DNA of 64,000 nt, taken from Balaenoptera acutorostrata (lineage: Eukaryota; Chordata; Mammalia; Artiodactyla; Balaenopteridae). The number at the start of each line of letters is the position of its first letter. Within the stretch, counting starts at the first letter, position 1. The notes under the pieces were generated by a model. The model saw only the letters and a list, made by a program, of their open reading frames with translations, had not been told where the DNA came from and searched no databases. The position numbers were made by a program, and so were the translations under genes. The stretch is from assembly GCF_949987535.1 (NCBI RefSeq), contig NC_080075.1:44059536-44123535 (forward strand), given 5' to 3'. Positions 37,280 to 49,385 of the stretch are shown here, in pieces.

Positions 37280-37875
37280 TCCAGGGCCTATGGCAGGACT
37301 GATGACTGGTTTGGTTGAGAAGAAACATTTAGACATCTGTGAAATCGACCTTTCTCCTTCAACCCTGTAGCAGCGTCAAAAAACAGATTTTATGCATTGG
37401 GGCAAAGGTCTCAGGCCCAGCATCGGGCCACAGTGAGAAATCGCTGCTACAAATCAAGAAAAAGTTATCTTTTCTTGTCTGAGTGCACTTTGGCAGAGGA
37501 AGCCGTCCATGCAAGGGGCCTGCCTCACAGTGGGACAAAGAAAGGGGCATTTCTCCCCGCTCTGGAGCTCCCTGCCCCCATGGCAAAATGAACTCTCCCT
37601 TTGCTTGTGATATGGCTAGTGTATTCCACTGGGGAGAAGGTCTTTTAATCCCGTAAGGAGAGAGAATCATAAAGAGGCAAGTACCCTCTGGGGAGGAAAC
37701 AAGTGAATAAGGGGTAAGTAGCTAATAGCAGAGCCATTTCTGAGAGCCACCTTTGCAAACGAAGAAGGGGTGGGGTCAGGAAGGCCAGTGACAGGGAGGG
37801 AATGGGGGGCTGGCCCCATCTACACTTGACAACAGAATCGGTCACACTGGACAACAGAATCGGGAGAGATACCTC
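37280..37875. other. Single-copy intergenic DNA
   Basis: Slightly GC-richer than its surroundings but without a supportable exon; overlapping frames on both strands (37359-37893) have no known domain. An ACAACAGAATCGG motif is repeated at about 37829 and 37852. Confidence 0.4.
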
Positions 37876-37879
37876 ACGG

Positions 37880-38100
37880 CAGGAGTCAGCCAACTTCTTC
37901 TGTAAAGGGCTGGGTAATAAAGCTTTTAGGCTTTGCAGACCACCGGGTCTCTGTTAGAACCACTCAACGCTGCTATAGTAACTCAAAAGCAACCACAGAC
38001 AAAGTGTAAACGATGAGCATAGCTGTGTTCCAATAAAACCCTTATTTACAAAAATAGGTAGGCAGCCAGGTACCCATAGGCCACAGTTTGCTGACCTCCG
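37880..38100 (+). mobile_element. hAT-Charlie MITE
   Basis: Begins CAGGAGTCAGCCAACTTCTTC, then 'TGTAAAGGGCTGGGTAATAAAGC', 'TTTAGGCTTTGCAGACC', 'TGTTCCAATAAAACCCTTATTTAC' and ends 'CACAGTTTGCTGACCTCCG'. This order and the near-symmetrical ends identify a well-known non-autonomous hAT element. No clean 8-bp duplication remains. Confidence 0.75.
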
Positions 38101-38108
38101 TCTTAGAA

Positions 38109-38349
38109 CAATGGCTCTCAAAGCGTGGTCCCTGGACCAACAGCATCAGCATAGCATCACCAGGGAACTTATTAAAATTTTACTTATTAAAAATGTAAAT
38201 TCTCAGCCTCACCCCAGACCTTCTGAACCAGAAACTCAAGGTCAAGGGCACTGCAGTCAGTGTTTTACTGGCAGTGAAAGAATCAAGCTCACTCCAAGTG
38301 GTGACTCTGGAGTTAGTAATTTGTTAAAGACAGGGTTTCAAACCACATG
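38109..38349 (-). mobile_element. MER20: MER20 hAT element
   Basis: The plus strand reads 'CTCTCAAAGCGTGGTCCCTGGACC', 'AGCATCAGCATAGCATCACC', 'CTCAGCCTCACCCCAGACCTTC' and ends 'GGGTTTCAAACCACATG', the reverse complement of MER20. It lies 8 bases from the preceding MITE. MER20 copies act as enhancers in some placental lineages, a family property with no evidence for it here. Confidence 0.8.
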
Positions 38350-38479
38350 GTGTGCATGTACGATCAAAAAGAAATCTTTACTGTTACAGAGTGTTCTTTT
38401 GTCTAAATAGAAGGTAGGTTGTGAGAGCATGTCTTGAAACACTCAAAAGACCCTCTGCAAGTTTCCTCATTCATCTGAT

Positions 38480-39260
38480 AGCCAATTTTTATGACTTATC
38501 AGCTAAAACCAATATGGCAGCGATACATCCTGCCTGGGTTTGAATTGATCATAGAAAGAATTCCAGAAAGCACTAAAAGCAGCTCTGGTTACTGAGGAAT
38601 CTGTAGATCACAGGCTTGGTTTCTTTAATGGAAAACCAGCATGGCTTTCTTCAGCAAATGTTGAACTGAGTATTAAAAAGGCATTAAGCTGCCTCCTTTG
38701 CCATGTCAAGTATGCATTCAAATTCAAGACAGCACTTAAAATATTAAAACATCTAGCAATTTTATTACTAGCTCATTTAAAATGGTGACCATGAAAAATT
38801 TAGTTTAAGCTACCCAATGATGGCTCGTGAGACACTTAAAAATACACACACAGATAACTGAACTTTTAAAGTAAGTTCCTGATTAACTTCTTTCCCCTCA
38901 TCTATTACCATTGCTATTTTCCAGCTGTATAAACAGTCTGGAGAGTATGCCCTGAATGAATTCACCGTTCAGAAAACAACATAATTACAGCCATTCCAGC
39001 AAATCCAGTGCCAAAAAAGTTACAAATTAATTGAAGGTTAGCATTGAAAATTAAATCCTAGTCAGCTTGAAGTCATCTTTTAGGCTACTTTCTATAGAAC
39101 TAAATAGAGAACTCACTCCACATCAGTTTGGCTGACAGAGTTTTAAAGTTCAGGTGGACAAATGGCCTTCCCCCCGGCTATCACTTTCCTGTGATCTGAT
39201 ATTGTTAATCCCAGGTGATGCCTGCCAATAGTACCTTAGAACCTGCTTATGATTTATGCA
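38480..39260. other. Candidate conserved non-coding element 2
   Basis: About 780 bp without any recognisable repeat, rich in homeodomain-like motifs (AAATTAATTGAA near 39026), an E-box near 38922 (CAGCTG) and CAGGTG near 39214. Gene-desert enhancers look like this, but conservation cannot be seen from one sequence. Confidence 0.3.
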
Positions 39261-39384
39261 CGATGCAGGACCACTTCCTATTCTCCTATAAATACACAGG
39301 CATTAGAAAAATCACAATTTATCTTGCCCTATTCTATATTGTTAATGACCACTGAGAGACATTATCAAAAAAATTTTTTCTCTT

Positions 39385-39690
39385 TTATTTTTATTATTTC
39401 ATTTTTTCAAACATACAAACCATTTGCAAAAACAATACAAAGAATCCCCTGTACCTTTCATCCAGATCTCCCAAATATTAATAGATTTACAATATTAATT
39501 AATGTTAACTGACAAAGTTCAACTATCAAAATCAGAAAATTAACATTAAAATTCAAAACCCCTATCTAATGGACAGACCTTCTTCAGATTTCACCAGGTG
39601 TCCCTCTAATGCTCTTTTATTGGCCCAGGATCCAATCCAGGATCACTTGTGGTATTTATTTGTCATGTTTCCTTAATGTCCTTTGATCTG
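39385..39690. mobile_element. Old LINE-type repeat, probably L1M
   Basis: 'CCTTTCATCCAGATCTCCC', 'AACTATCAAAATCAGAAAATTAAC', 'AGACCTTCTTCAGATTTCACC', 'GGATCCAATCCAGGATCAC' and 'TTTGTCATGTTTCC' occur in the order of a common old L1-associated repeat. Family and strand are uncertain. Confidence 0.45.
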
Positions 39691-39694
39691 ATCA

Positions 39695-39860
39695 TCAATA
39701 AATGTTTAAATCCAACACACATTCATTGAGCACCTAAGCTGTGCCAAAATTGTGGCAAAGCTCTGAGGATTCGAAGATGCTTCTGGCCTTTGAAACACTT
39801 ATGCTTAATTGTGAAAATCAAAATAAAATCAAAGACCAGACATGGAAGAATGTACTGAAG
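39695..39860 (-). mobile_element. L2 3' end fragment
   Basis: 'AACACACATTCATTGAGCACCTAAGCTGTGCC' and 'CTCTGAGGATTCGAAGATG' match the reverse complement of the L2 end. Confidence 0.5.
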
Positions 39861-42420
39861 TATTGCTTCTTTAGGAAAAAATAAATAAAACAACACTGTT
39901 TAGATTTGAAAAAAAAAGATATCATTAATGAAGATGACCTCAACCCAAAAGGTTCTTGCTTACAAAAAAAATTATTGTTCATGGCTGAAAGCAACATTCA
40001 GAGACATTGCATGTAACAGAGCTACTGGATTGTCTTCATGGTCAATGTTTGTATTCCTCACACCTAAACAAGGCTTGGCAAACAGAAGGGGCTCAGTAAA
40101 GGTCAAATGAAGTGGGGAGTTGGGGTCATCTCTAAAGCCTACCAGAGGATTTGGAACATGTAGGATAGCTCCAGGTGTCAGCCTGAAATCCCCTCTTGAC
40201 AGCGAAGAAACTCATTCAAACTCCAAATTAAAGTTCAGAGGCTAATTACCATCTGAGGACCTTTTTCTTTTTGTACTGCTTTGAAACAGGATGTGTAGAA
40301 ATGCACTGTAAAACACTTGGCAGAGAACCAGAGATTTGGGCTCAAGGATTTTTGGCATGCCTACTGATCTCTCCATTCATTTCATTTCTTTAATATCAAA
40401 TTGTACCTCCATGGCTCATTCAATGTTGTGTTTTGTGAGATTTCTAGAATCTTGAAGTTGAGAGAACATCAGCGGTTGCTAACCCAGCACCTGAACGGAT
40501 TCATATTCATAAGTTCTTTACAACATTTCTGACAAGAGGTGTGGCCCTTCTCCACTATTCTAGAGCTATCCAGCTTTAGGAGAGTCTTCCTGATAGTACT
40601 ACAAAACTCCATCATGCTACACCTCTCACCTCCCACTCTATATTTAACAAGTATTGTCCTATGTTCTGCCTTCTATAGTCCCACACAGTAATTCTGGATA
40701 CATATCAGTTCATCAATGCCTTTTAAAAATATGGGTTCTAAAATGAACCATTCAAAATGCTCTGAGTCTGGCCTGACCAGCACAGGGCACAGAGAATCTG
40801 TCATCTCACTGGTACTGATACTACTTAAATGTCCATTAATCACACAGCTTTTCTAGTAGTTGTATCACAGTGTTGACACATGGTGGGTTTTCAGAATCAG
40901 TTGAGTGTTGAGTCTTTACAAAGGGTGCTACTACTGTCTGGCTTCATTTTGTGTATCATGTACTAAAGCAGAGAGACCTGGAGGTCCTATATGTATAAGT
41001 TTATATTTATCTATTTTGGATTCTACTTCATTATATTTGACCCATGGTTGCAACTGTTCGAGACCTTTTTGATCAGGAAGCAAATAAATGAGTTACCCTG
41101 CCTTCTCCTGTCATCTACCAATCAAACAAGAAGCCACCTATGTCATTACCAAAGTCATTATTCAAAATATGGAACAAAATAAGACCACTGGCAGAAGCAC
41201 AAGCCTAGTTAATTCCCTAAAGACAAACTTTGCCTCATTAGGTAGCACTCTTTGGCATGTGACTAAATGGTTGTAAATATATTCATCTATTATCCTACCC
41301 ACATTTTACCACTTCTGTTCACAAAGATGACCATAGATTCTACCAAAAGTGTTGCTGAAACCCAGGTTCACTAGGTCTTTCCCTGGTCTATCCCAAAATG
41401 AAAATGGCTTAGCGTGGCAAGACTTGGCAACAAGACATGAAATGAAATGTAGGGTAAGTCGAGAATGTTTCACACGCTCTACTCAGAGATGAGTGAGAGC
41501 TGCATGATAGGCAGCCGACTTCCACCATCACCAAAGACAACTTGTTTCTGACCCAGTTGCATTACCTACACCTGGAATGAAGCATCCACGTTCTCCCACT
41601 GATACTATTTTTATTCCTCTCTTTTTTTACTTTTAACAGAATACAGTTTCACTGATTTCTTAGAACATTCTCTTGGCATTGTGCCTCCCTGTTTCATGCA
41701 ATGTGTCTCTTCAAACATTGGTATAGCTTTCCCTAACCAGGAACCAGTATCATGAAGTTTCACTCCACTAAGTCTGAGGAGTTATGTATGCCACCTTGGG
41801 TTAAAATCTCAAATTTGATTTAAAATTTTTTTCACACTCAACATAATCAATAATATCCTGGCATCTATATGATGCCACATGCATTATTTCTCATTTCCTG
41901 CCCAGGTATTTTCTTCTTCAGCATGTTGAATATCTATTTTATGTTTCTGTTTTCTTTCTACCTTGCAACTTTTGTCTACTTTTATATTTCCTGGTGAAAC
42001 CAAAGTTCGAATACAAACTGGTTACGGTGCAAATGCACAGACTCTTTGGAAACAAAGGGTAACCATTTTTACAAGCCACCCAAAGGACAAGAATAAGAAA
42101 TGCTTTTGTTAATTAGCATCATGAGGCTGAACTGAACCAAGGATCTTAGGTTAATTCTAATGAGCTATGAGCTAATATTGGTAAGATGCTTTTAGATTTT
42201 TAATTTAAAAGCACTTTGCCAATGAAAGTATAAGGGTTACAAATTTCCTGAGCCATCTGGTCCCCTACATAAAGTAATGATTTCAAAAAGTTTAGATGGA
42301 TGAATGGAAAGATAGATAAATAGGGAATTTATTCCTCTGTCTACTATTCATAAAGAAAAGTTTCCATCTTCACAAAAGCCCATTTAATAAATAGATGTTA
42401 TTCCACTCACAGTTCAGATT
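39861..42420. other. Single-copy intergenic DNA
   Basis: No gene, RNA gene or repeat that I can name. Frames up to 63 residues only. Confidence 0.45.
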
Positions 42421-42424
42421 GTGG

Positions 42425-42745
42425 CAAGTGAAAAGTAAAAACAAATAGCATATACAAATATATAACCTACACTGTTAAAATATTCACAATAATAAGTTCT
42501 CAGGATCTAAAATACAGCATAATGATTACAGTTAATAATATGGTATTATACACTTGTAAGTTGCTAAAAGAGTAGACCTTAAATGTTCTTACCACAAAAA
42601 ATGGTAATTATGTGATGTGATGGAGGTGTTAGCTATGGTGGTGATCATTTTGCAATAAATAAGTGTATCAAATCAACATGTTGCACATCTTTAACACAAT
42701 GTCATATGTCAATCATATCTCAATAAAGCTGGAAGAAGTATATAT
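42425..42745 (+). mobile_element. Old L1 (L1M-type) 3' end
   Basis: 'CAGCATAATGATTACAGTTAATAATATGG', 'AAGTTGCTAAAAGAGTAGACC', 'TTCTTACCACAAAAAATGG', 'GTGATGTGATGG' and the terminal 'CATATCTCAATAAAGCTGG' are the forward 3' UTR of old L1MA/MB-like copies, including an AATAAA signal at 42722-42727. Confidence 0.8.
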
Positions 42746-42834
42746 ATTCACAAGGAGAGCTGAACTGGTCCCTTCATCACTAAGAGGCTACCTCCTAAAA
42801 AAATCCAAGAGCAAGAGTCATTGTAATAACGCCT

Positions 42835-43000
42835 TCTACTTATTTATTACTTATTATAGCCAATACCTTTACATTCATTAACATATTTAATTTTCGGAGT
42901 AGTCAGATGAGGCAATTACTAATGTCAACTCCATTTTACAAAAGTGGAAACTGAGATTTACAGAGGTTAAACCTTCCCTGATGTTTCAAATATCATGCCT
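42835..43000 (-). mobile_element. MIR SINE fragment
   Basis: 'ATACCTTTACATTCATTAACATA', 'GATGAGGCAATTACTAATG' and 'CCATTTTACAAAAGTGGAAACTGAG' in reverse MIR order. Confidence 0.65.
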
Positions 43001-43149
43001 GTGATCCAAGATTGGTACCCAGCAGCTCTGTTCCACATGTTTCCCTCTCTAGACCTGTTCCACAGCATAGAAGTTGGTGGGAATTGTGGTAAAACTTGGG
43101 CAATCAACATAAAAGGTATGCAAAATATATTCAATGTTTGTGCTACATC

Positions 43150-43250
43150 ACCCTAGTTAACCCTCTCAACCTTCCTATGTGATAATGATATTATCACCCT
43201 CACTTTGCAGACAAGGGGGAGAGCAATCAGTAAGAGATGGGTACACGTTC
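43150..43250 (-). mobile_element. Short MIR-like fragment
   Basis: 'CCTATGTGATAATGATATTATCACCC' followed by 'CTTTGCAGACAAGGGGG' resembles the MIR core in reverse. Confidence 0.4.
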
Positions 43251-43259
43251 TGAGACTGA

Positions 43260-44089
43260 GGACACTACATATTGTCAGGGTGATTGCCATCATCGCAGTA
43301 CGTAATATTTTTACCTGCTTGCTATATTTAAGTGAAAAAATTAGTAACCCTGGTTCTCTGTGAAAGAAGTGATTAAACATCAATCACATAATATCCAATC
43401 CCTCTACTCTCTGTGTTCCTCTTTGTACAGGAAAGAATGTTGGAGCATGTGGTTTTCCAGCTACTCTCAAGTGAATTATTTTAAAGGTAATAAGAAGAAG
43501 AGATTACCCCAATCTCTTATGATAGCCAAAAAGTCCATGGAGATCACTGAAAGAAAATCCATCCCTAAGGGTATTTTACAGCAAAAAGAAAAGGAGACAA
43601 AGGATATTCCCCATCTTTAAGCAAGTTCTCTGATTTGACATGATGACTTCAGTTTTCTCTAAAGGAGTATTTTCTGACCTCCTTTGTCATCTTTGGAGAC
43701 CCTACTAGCTAAGAAATTCTCTGAAAGATCTGAGAGGTATCACTCTCCCTAACCAGCACCCCTTCCCTTGTTTAGGAAAGAAATATCAGTGAAGTGACAG
43801 TAATTCAGCTCCCCAAATGACTTTGCTTCCTGCTGACTGACCTCATTGGTGGGGGAGAGTAACATCGTCTCTCAGCTCAGATGCTTTCTTTAATGTAGCA
43901 TTGGCTCTGCCTTTGGCCTTTGGTAGTTTGAGCATGGAGCCTCAGAGGCTGAGGCTTGAGGTGGTAAAAACATACTCCACAAAGGGCTGGCCCTTTCTGA
44001 ATCATCACTCATCCTTCCCCAGCATGGTCCCTGTTTTCTTCTAAAACATGAAGGATGTGTAAAGGACACATAAAACTTTAGTCAATAGG
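43260..44089. other. Single-copy intergenic DNA
   Basis: No gene or recognised repeat; the 86-residue frame at 43360-43620 is lysine-rich without a known domain. Confidence 0.4.
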
Positions 44090-44560
44090 CCCATTATTAT
44101 GATTGGCTGAAAACCATAAAATGCATCCATCAAGCCATTGTGTTGCATCTTGTGTTAAATTACGGTGATAAATAGTCCTTTATCTGTGACGTCACCTACT
44201 AATCTATTCCAAAAACTATTCACCACCGGCATTATGCATCATTCATGTTCCTGCCAGCTTGCTGAAAAAAAATCCTCGACATGATAAAGCCACACACAAG
44301 ATTGCGCTTGACTCTGCCGACGCAAATATTGTCTGTTATTTTCATGTCATACTGTGAAACAATTGTTTCTTCAGTTCCCAAAGTTATCTGAAGTGTGCAG
44401 TAACGTCCTCAGCTCTCAGCTCTGGGCATTATAACTCATGTACTTTTAATTGTTTATAATTTACATCAGAACTGGACAGAGTCCATTTGCACTCATGCTG
44501 CTTTATAACTACTAGATGACATATTTTTGCCACCTTGCTCTGAGTCGAATTTAATCCTAT
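44090..44560. promoter_or_regulatory. Candidate conserved enhancer block
   Basis: Repeat-free AT-rich block that holds a perfect palindromic CRE (TGACGTCA, 44187-44194), the 14-bp palindrome GAAACAATTGTTTC (44356-44369) that places two SOX-type ACAAT cores head to head, a GCAAAT half-octamer near 44323, and several retained CpGs. Deep conservation and enhancer activity are inferences; the motifs themselves are seen. Confidence 0.4.
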
Positions 44561-46665
44561 TGAAAAGCCTTTAACATAGAAATTTGGTGTAGAATGCTTT
44601 AATATTCTCAGGAGCTACGTAAAAGGCTGTGTGCAGTTGCTAGCAGTAGGACTGGGACTTGGATCTGATTTTATACAAAATGTTCTCATAAAATTAGACA
44701 TTGTTTTTAGTTCTCAGAAAATACTATTTATTAAAATGAAATCAAAAGAGGAAAGCAAGTATATTTTAAATTCTAATTTCAAGTGTAATAATCTGTTTAA
44801 AAACACACACATAATAGTGTTATGTAACTTCCTCTATATCACCTTGATGGTGTAATATTAGATGGTCTTCTTCTTAAAAGAGAAAAAAAAAAAACCTACC
44901 TAATTTGCTCGACCTACTCAAATAAGAGGAGATGGAATACAGAATGAAACAAACCACTCACTGGAATTTCATTCAAAACATGGATCCTAATATGTTTAAT
45001 TTACTTTTAGCTTTAACTCAGAGAATCTGTGGCATTGTTTCTTGCTGAGCAACACAATGGAGGTGTCATAGCTTCTCTTTATTTTTTAAATCACATATGA
45101 GATGACTGGATCGCAAAAAAGAAATAAACAAATATAAATGGGTTACACCCCATATCCATCTGCTATGCTTAGTTATGTATTTTTAAAATTGCTTTCTTGA
45201 CGGATGCACAGAAAAGATTCACTAATATGTTAACTGGGGAGAGAAATACAACCAGATTTTCTTCCCTTCACTATTCTTAAATGCCCAATAGAACTGGTAG
45301 CAAAATATCATTTCCCTGAAAGTTGCTATGTAGTGCAAATTCTATCCAGTCAGCCATGGAAAACAATAAAAAGTCAAATCACTTTAAAAACAGTGGCCCC
45401 CTTCCCTGACCTCCTCCCAATTATCATCACTTGGAGAATCCAAAGGAGACACATACTGCATGAAAAAGAGACATTCTAAAAACTGAACAATCTTCAGCCA
45501 GTCTTGATGGAAGTTTGGCTTCAACTCAATGTTCAAAGTAAAATACATTCTGTCTTCTCCACTCTGATGTTTGCACTCATGTGTGGTGTCTGCAGAAAGA
45601 GGAGTGGCTCTTGCCTTCTAACTGTAGTAGAACGGGCCTCATTCAGGGCCATTGTTCCAGTTTTCTTTCTTTCTTTATAAATTTTCTCCCTTCTAGCTCT
45701 TCCTCCTATTGCTAAAACTATTCTTATTATTGAGAAGAATCATATTTTAAGCACATCTAAACATCACAGTTAGCCTATCCTCACTGCTGAAACCACACAC
45801 GCGTGCGTGCACACACACCCTGTTCTTTCTCACTCTCACCCCACACCCATATTCTGACAAATCCCTGAATCCTCACCATTGCATAGTGACTGCTGTTCTT
45901 GCCACCTTTTTGCTTCCTGGTGGGTCTGTAATTGTCATCTCATCCCTGGAGCAACATCAGGATCACTCAATAAATTGATTGTCAGGGGATATCTGAAGAA
46001 CAGAACAGCTTGAGCTCTAGAAGCCAAGTGCCTTATGGCCTCCAGCCCAGAAAAAGGAAGCAATGAGGATGAACAAACCTCATCCCATTCCACTCCTCTA
46101 ACACATTAATGTGAATTAAGCAAATGAATTTCATTCCCCATTTCTACTCAGAGAGAGCAAACAACAACGTGAAGAAGATTAAAGAATTAAATAAAACCAT
46201 CCCTGCCATGTCTTTTTATGTAGAAGGAAACTGGGAAAAAGATATCCAACCCCTGGTTTTGAAAAAGTTCATTTCAGCCCTTCCTCAAGTACGTACAATT
46301 TGCCTTTTTTTATTATAGCATGACTTCCCCATACAGAAATAATGCTATAACAGGGATTCTTCTGTTATGGGCTCCTTATTTGAAATAATGTTTAAGTGTT
46401 GTATTCTCAAGCTTCCGACTCTAAGATTCCAACATGCATTATCTTTTAGAATCCTGTTGGAAGTATGTTATCTCTTTCACTAGGAAAAAGCCTAAGTGGG
46501 GACTAATCTACATGTCAAGATAGCCTCAGAGCAGCCACTTCTGGTTATGCTTATGGGGGATGAGCGAGATCACAGGGAATTTCTGAACTCATACGAAGTG
46601 CATTTCTGTTAGAAGATCATTACCTCAATCAACACAAGAAGATTGGGGAGGGGACGCAAGATCAG
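44561..46665. other. Single-copy intergenic DNA
   Basis: No gene recognised. A short CA/CG-alternating tract lies at about 45795-45818. Confidence 0.45.
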
Positions 46666-46669
46666 GAAG

Positions 46670-46835
46670 TATTGGTTCAGTGCCTACTCTGTGATTTAGC
46701 CATTAAAAGTTGTCAAACTGTGCAAAATGTATCTTGCTAGCCCCATTTTGCAGACAAGAAAATAGATATTCATAGAAGTTAAGAAAATGAACAAAGTCAC
46801 ACAATTTGACTCCAAGATCCATGTTTTTTCTCAAT
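46670..46835 (-). mobile_element. MIR SINE fragment
   Basis: 'TTCAGTGCCTACTCTGTGATTTAGCC', 'CCCCATTTTGCAGACAAGAAAATAG' and 'AACAAAGTCACACAATTTG' in reverse MIR order. Confidence 0.6.
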
Positions 46836-47004
46836 CTTGTCAAGCTGCTTTTCAGATAGGATAAATCCTTAAATTAAGGCAGTATTGCTGGGAATGGAAA
46901 GGAGGGAATGAAAGTAACAGTGCAGTGAAAATGAAAAGAAAAAACTGAACACGTTAATCTATGTATGATCTGTCAATGCAAATACACAATTGCACCTTTA
47001 CTTC

Positions 47005-47300
47005 AGTGATAAGTCAACAAGCATTTATTAAAGATGGTTTTGTATCAGGCATCAGACCTGCGCTGGAGTCACAAAAATGTAGAATATCTTGGCCTTGGAG
47101 GGGCTTGTAACCTAATGAGGAAGACACCTAACAAGATCATTTCTAGGTTATGAATGAAGTTTGCAATGCAAGTTTCCTAAAAAAAAGAGGGCACCAAAGC
47201 TGAGTCTTAAAAGATAATTAGGTCACAAAGAGACAGGGGAAGCAAAGGCATGTCACATAGAGGGAAGAGCAGCTAAGGTGGAATTGTAAGACCCCATAGC
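47005..47300 (-). mobile_element. L2 LINE fragment
   Basis: 'AACAAGCATTTATTAAAGATGG', 'TCTTGGCCTTGGAGGGGCTTG', 'AAAGCTGAGTCTTAAAAGATAATTAGG' and 'GAAGCAAAGGCATGTCACATAG' are the reverse complement of the L2 3' region, in order. Confidence 0.6.
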
Positions 47301-47479
47301 CACGCACTGGCCATTCTCTCCACTATTAAAATGTAGCAATAAATAAATAACTGAATACAAATGTGAATAGACAAAATCCAAAAGGCATAGCCGCTCTCAA
47401 ATACAAATTAGATATTTCTGTGGCCTAAAAGCAAACAAGTAATATCAATCTTTCAGGCCTCATCCAGAAGCTGTGGGTC

Positions 47480-48260
47480 TGGGTGCTCTTGGGCTATGGA
47501 TGCCAGCAGAGGAGTCCAGGAATTCCTACTTCTGTGAGTAAACAGAGATTAAGAATGCCTCATACAAGACTGATGATTAGAGCCAGGCTTGAAACCAGGG
47601 CCCTGCCAGTGAAAAAGGCCACAACCAGCTGCTGGATTGCAGGAAAGCTCAGTAGACAGCATCCCTTTTCCTCTTCAAGTTCAGAACCAACTGAGAGACA
47701 GAGAAAGAAAGGAAGAAGAGTCAGGAAGATAGAGATCAAAATGTATGCTTTATTACAGATAAAAGCTAAACTGGTGTAGCTTAGCCGCATAGCCAGTTGG
47801 ACTTGGTAACAGTCCCCTGAATTAGACAGATTTACCCACCCAATAACAGAGAGTAATGCAAAACCACTGGCTCCTCTGCAAAGGCAGAGTAAAGATTGTA
47901 TCTTGGCACAAAGGGCAGGTGAAAATTCTCTCATCCCTGTGTGCAGGCAGTTCTCCCAAAATGCCCAGAAGAGCCTAAAGTACATATACTCATTCCATCT
48001 CAAAAACTCTCTAAGCAAATAAGTTACCCCTCTCCTGGGGAGGGGAGTGAATGATAGGATGGGGAAGCAGCCAGCAGTATTACTTGAGTGGGATTCCCTG
48101 TCAGAGTCCTCTTTTCCCAATGGTATGCTCTATCTAGGGCTATTATTTGCATAAAATTTGGTACCTAAGAGGCTGGAAGTGGCAGACACAGTCTCACAAC
48201 CCTAATTGACTCAGTGGCAGCGTCTGTTTTCATCCTCATTTTCATCATGAGGTGCCAGAT
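47480..48260 (-). other. Unassigned segment, possible old LTR
   Basis: Slightly GC-richer than its surroundings. On the minus strand, AATAAA at about 47747-47752 follows a pyrimidine- and G-rich stretch, which could be an LTR polyadenylation site. A 186-residue open frame (48120-47560, minus) crosses the segment; it has hydrophobic stretches but no domain I recognise, and the surroundings give no promoter or splice evidence. Most likely chance openness in a decayed repeat. Confidence 0.2.
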
Positions 48261-48369
48261 CACCCACCAAACATCTAGTTGTGAACATCTAGTTGTGACA
48301 GAGGCAACCTCAAAGGCCTAACTAAGGAGAGATGAGTACAGAGGGATAGAAAGAAAATATAACAAATCC

Positions 48370-49180
48370 TACTCAAGACCAGCCTGGAAACTCCAATTCC
48401 AGAATGTATGAGAGAAAACAACCTACAAGAGCAAACCAGTAAATTCAATAATTGGAATAACACACCCTGGAGAAAGTGAAAACAACTGAACAATTGGTAA
48501 GTAGGTTTAAAGTAATTATATTTAATATCCTCAAAGTAATGAAGATATAAATAACAATCAAAACAGCTAACAAGGGAATAGGACATTTTAGAAAGACAGA
48601 TTAAACAGAAATGAGAATGGGTAGTCTCTTTGAAAAGAGCCTTAACTAGAATTTTAGAAACGTGAAACACAGTATTTGAAATAAATGAAAAACAATCAAT
48701 TGGATAAGCTCTAGACAAATACTAGCTGCAGAAAGAATTGGTGAAATGGAAAATATAATTGAGGCATCAACCAGTAAAGCAGCACATAAAGATAAAAACT
48801 GGAAAGGGCAGCTGTGAGACATAGAGGATTGAGGTTCTTCACTACATAGTCATGGGCATCCAAACAGAACAGCGCTGAGGGAGTGGCAGGCAAGCAATAC
48901 TGGGAAAGATGATAGCTGAGGATTTTCCCAAATTGAATAAAGACCACATCTTCTCGAATTGAAAGTGCACATCAAGTGCCAAGCGAAAAAAACAGAGAAC
49001 TAAATCTGTACTGAGGAACATCACAATGTCACCAAGGAGAGAGCCAGCATGATGATATGGTGAACTCAGGATTATAGAGATCATGGAACATAAAGAGTAA
49101 GGCATTGATCGACAAGATATGAAAGCAGGACCAGGGGTCATATCAATGGAGAGTCACAATAAGTAGTATGTGCTCTATCC
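48370..49180 (+). mobile_element. Old L1M/HAL1-like 5' region (ORF1 part)
   Basis: Adenine-rich plus strand with 'GAAAGATGATAGCTGAGGATTTTCCCAAATTG' at about 48900, which parallels the L1M ORF1 segment encoding the ENFPK-type motif, then 'AAGTGCACATCAAGTGCCAAG'. No open frame remains. HAL1 (ORF1-only L1 derivative) is an alternative to plain L1M. Confidence 0.5.
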
Positions 49181-49385
49181 CATGTATAAGGGGAAGCCAA
49201 GAAAACCATGCTGAGGGAGGCAACTCTGGAAGAAATGACATGAATTGAGCTGGAAAATGGATGCTAAGGCCTGAACCAGCACAATAAGAGGGAGAATAGA
49301 GAGGACAGCATGATTTGGATTTTACAACAGGATTTCACAAGTTATTGGACGTGGGGAGAGAGGGAGGGAAATGGATAACTTAAGA

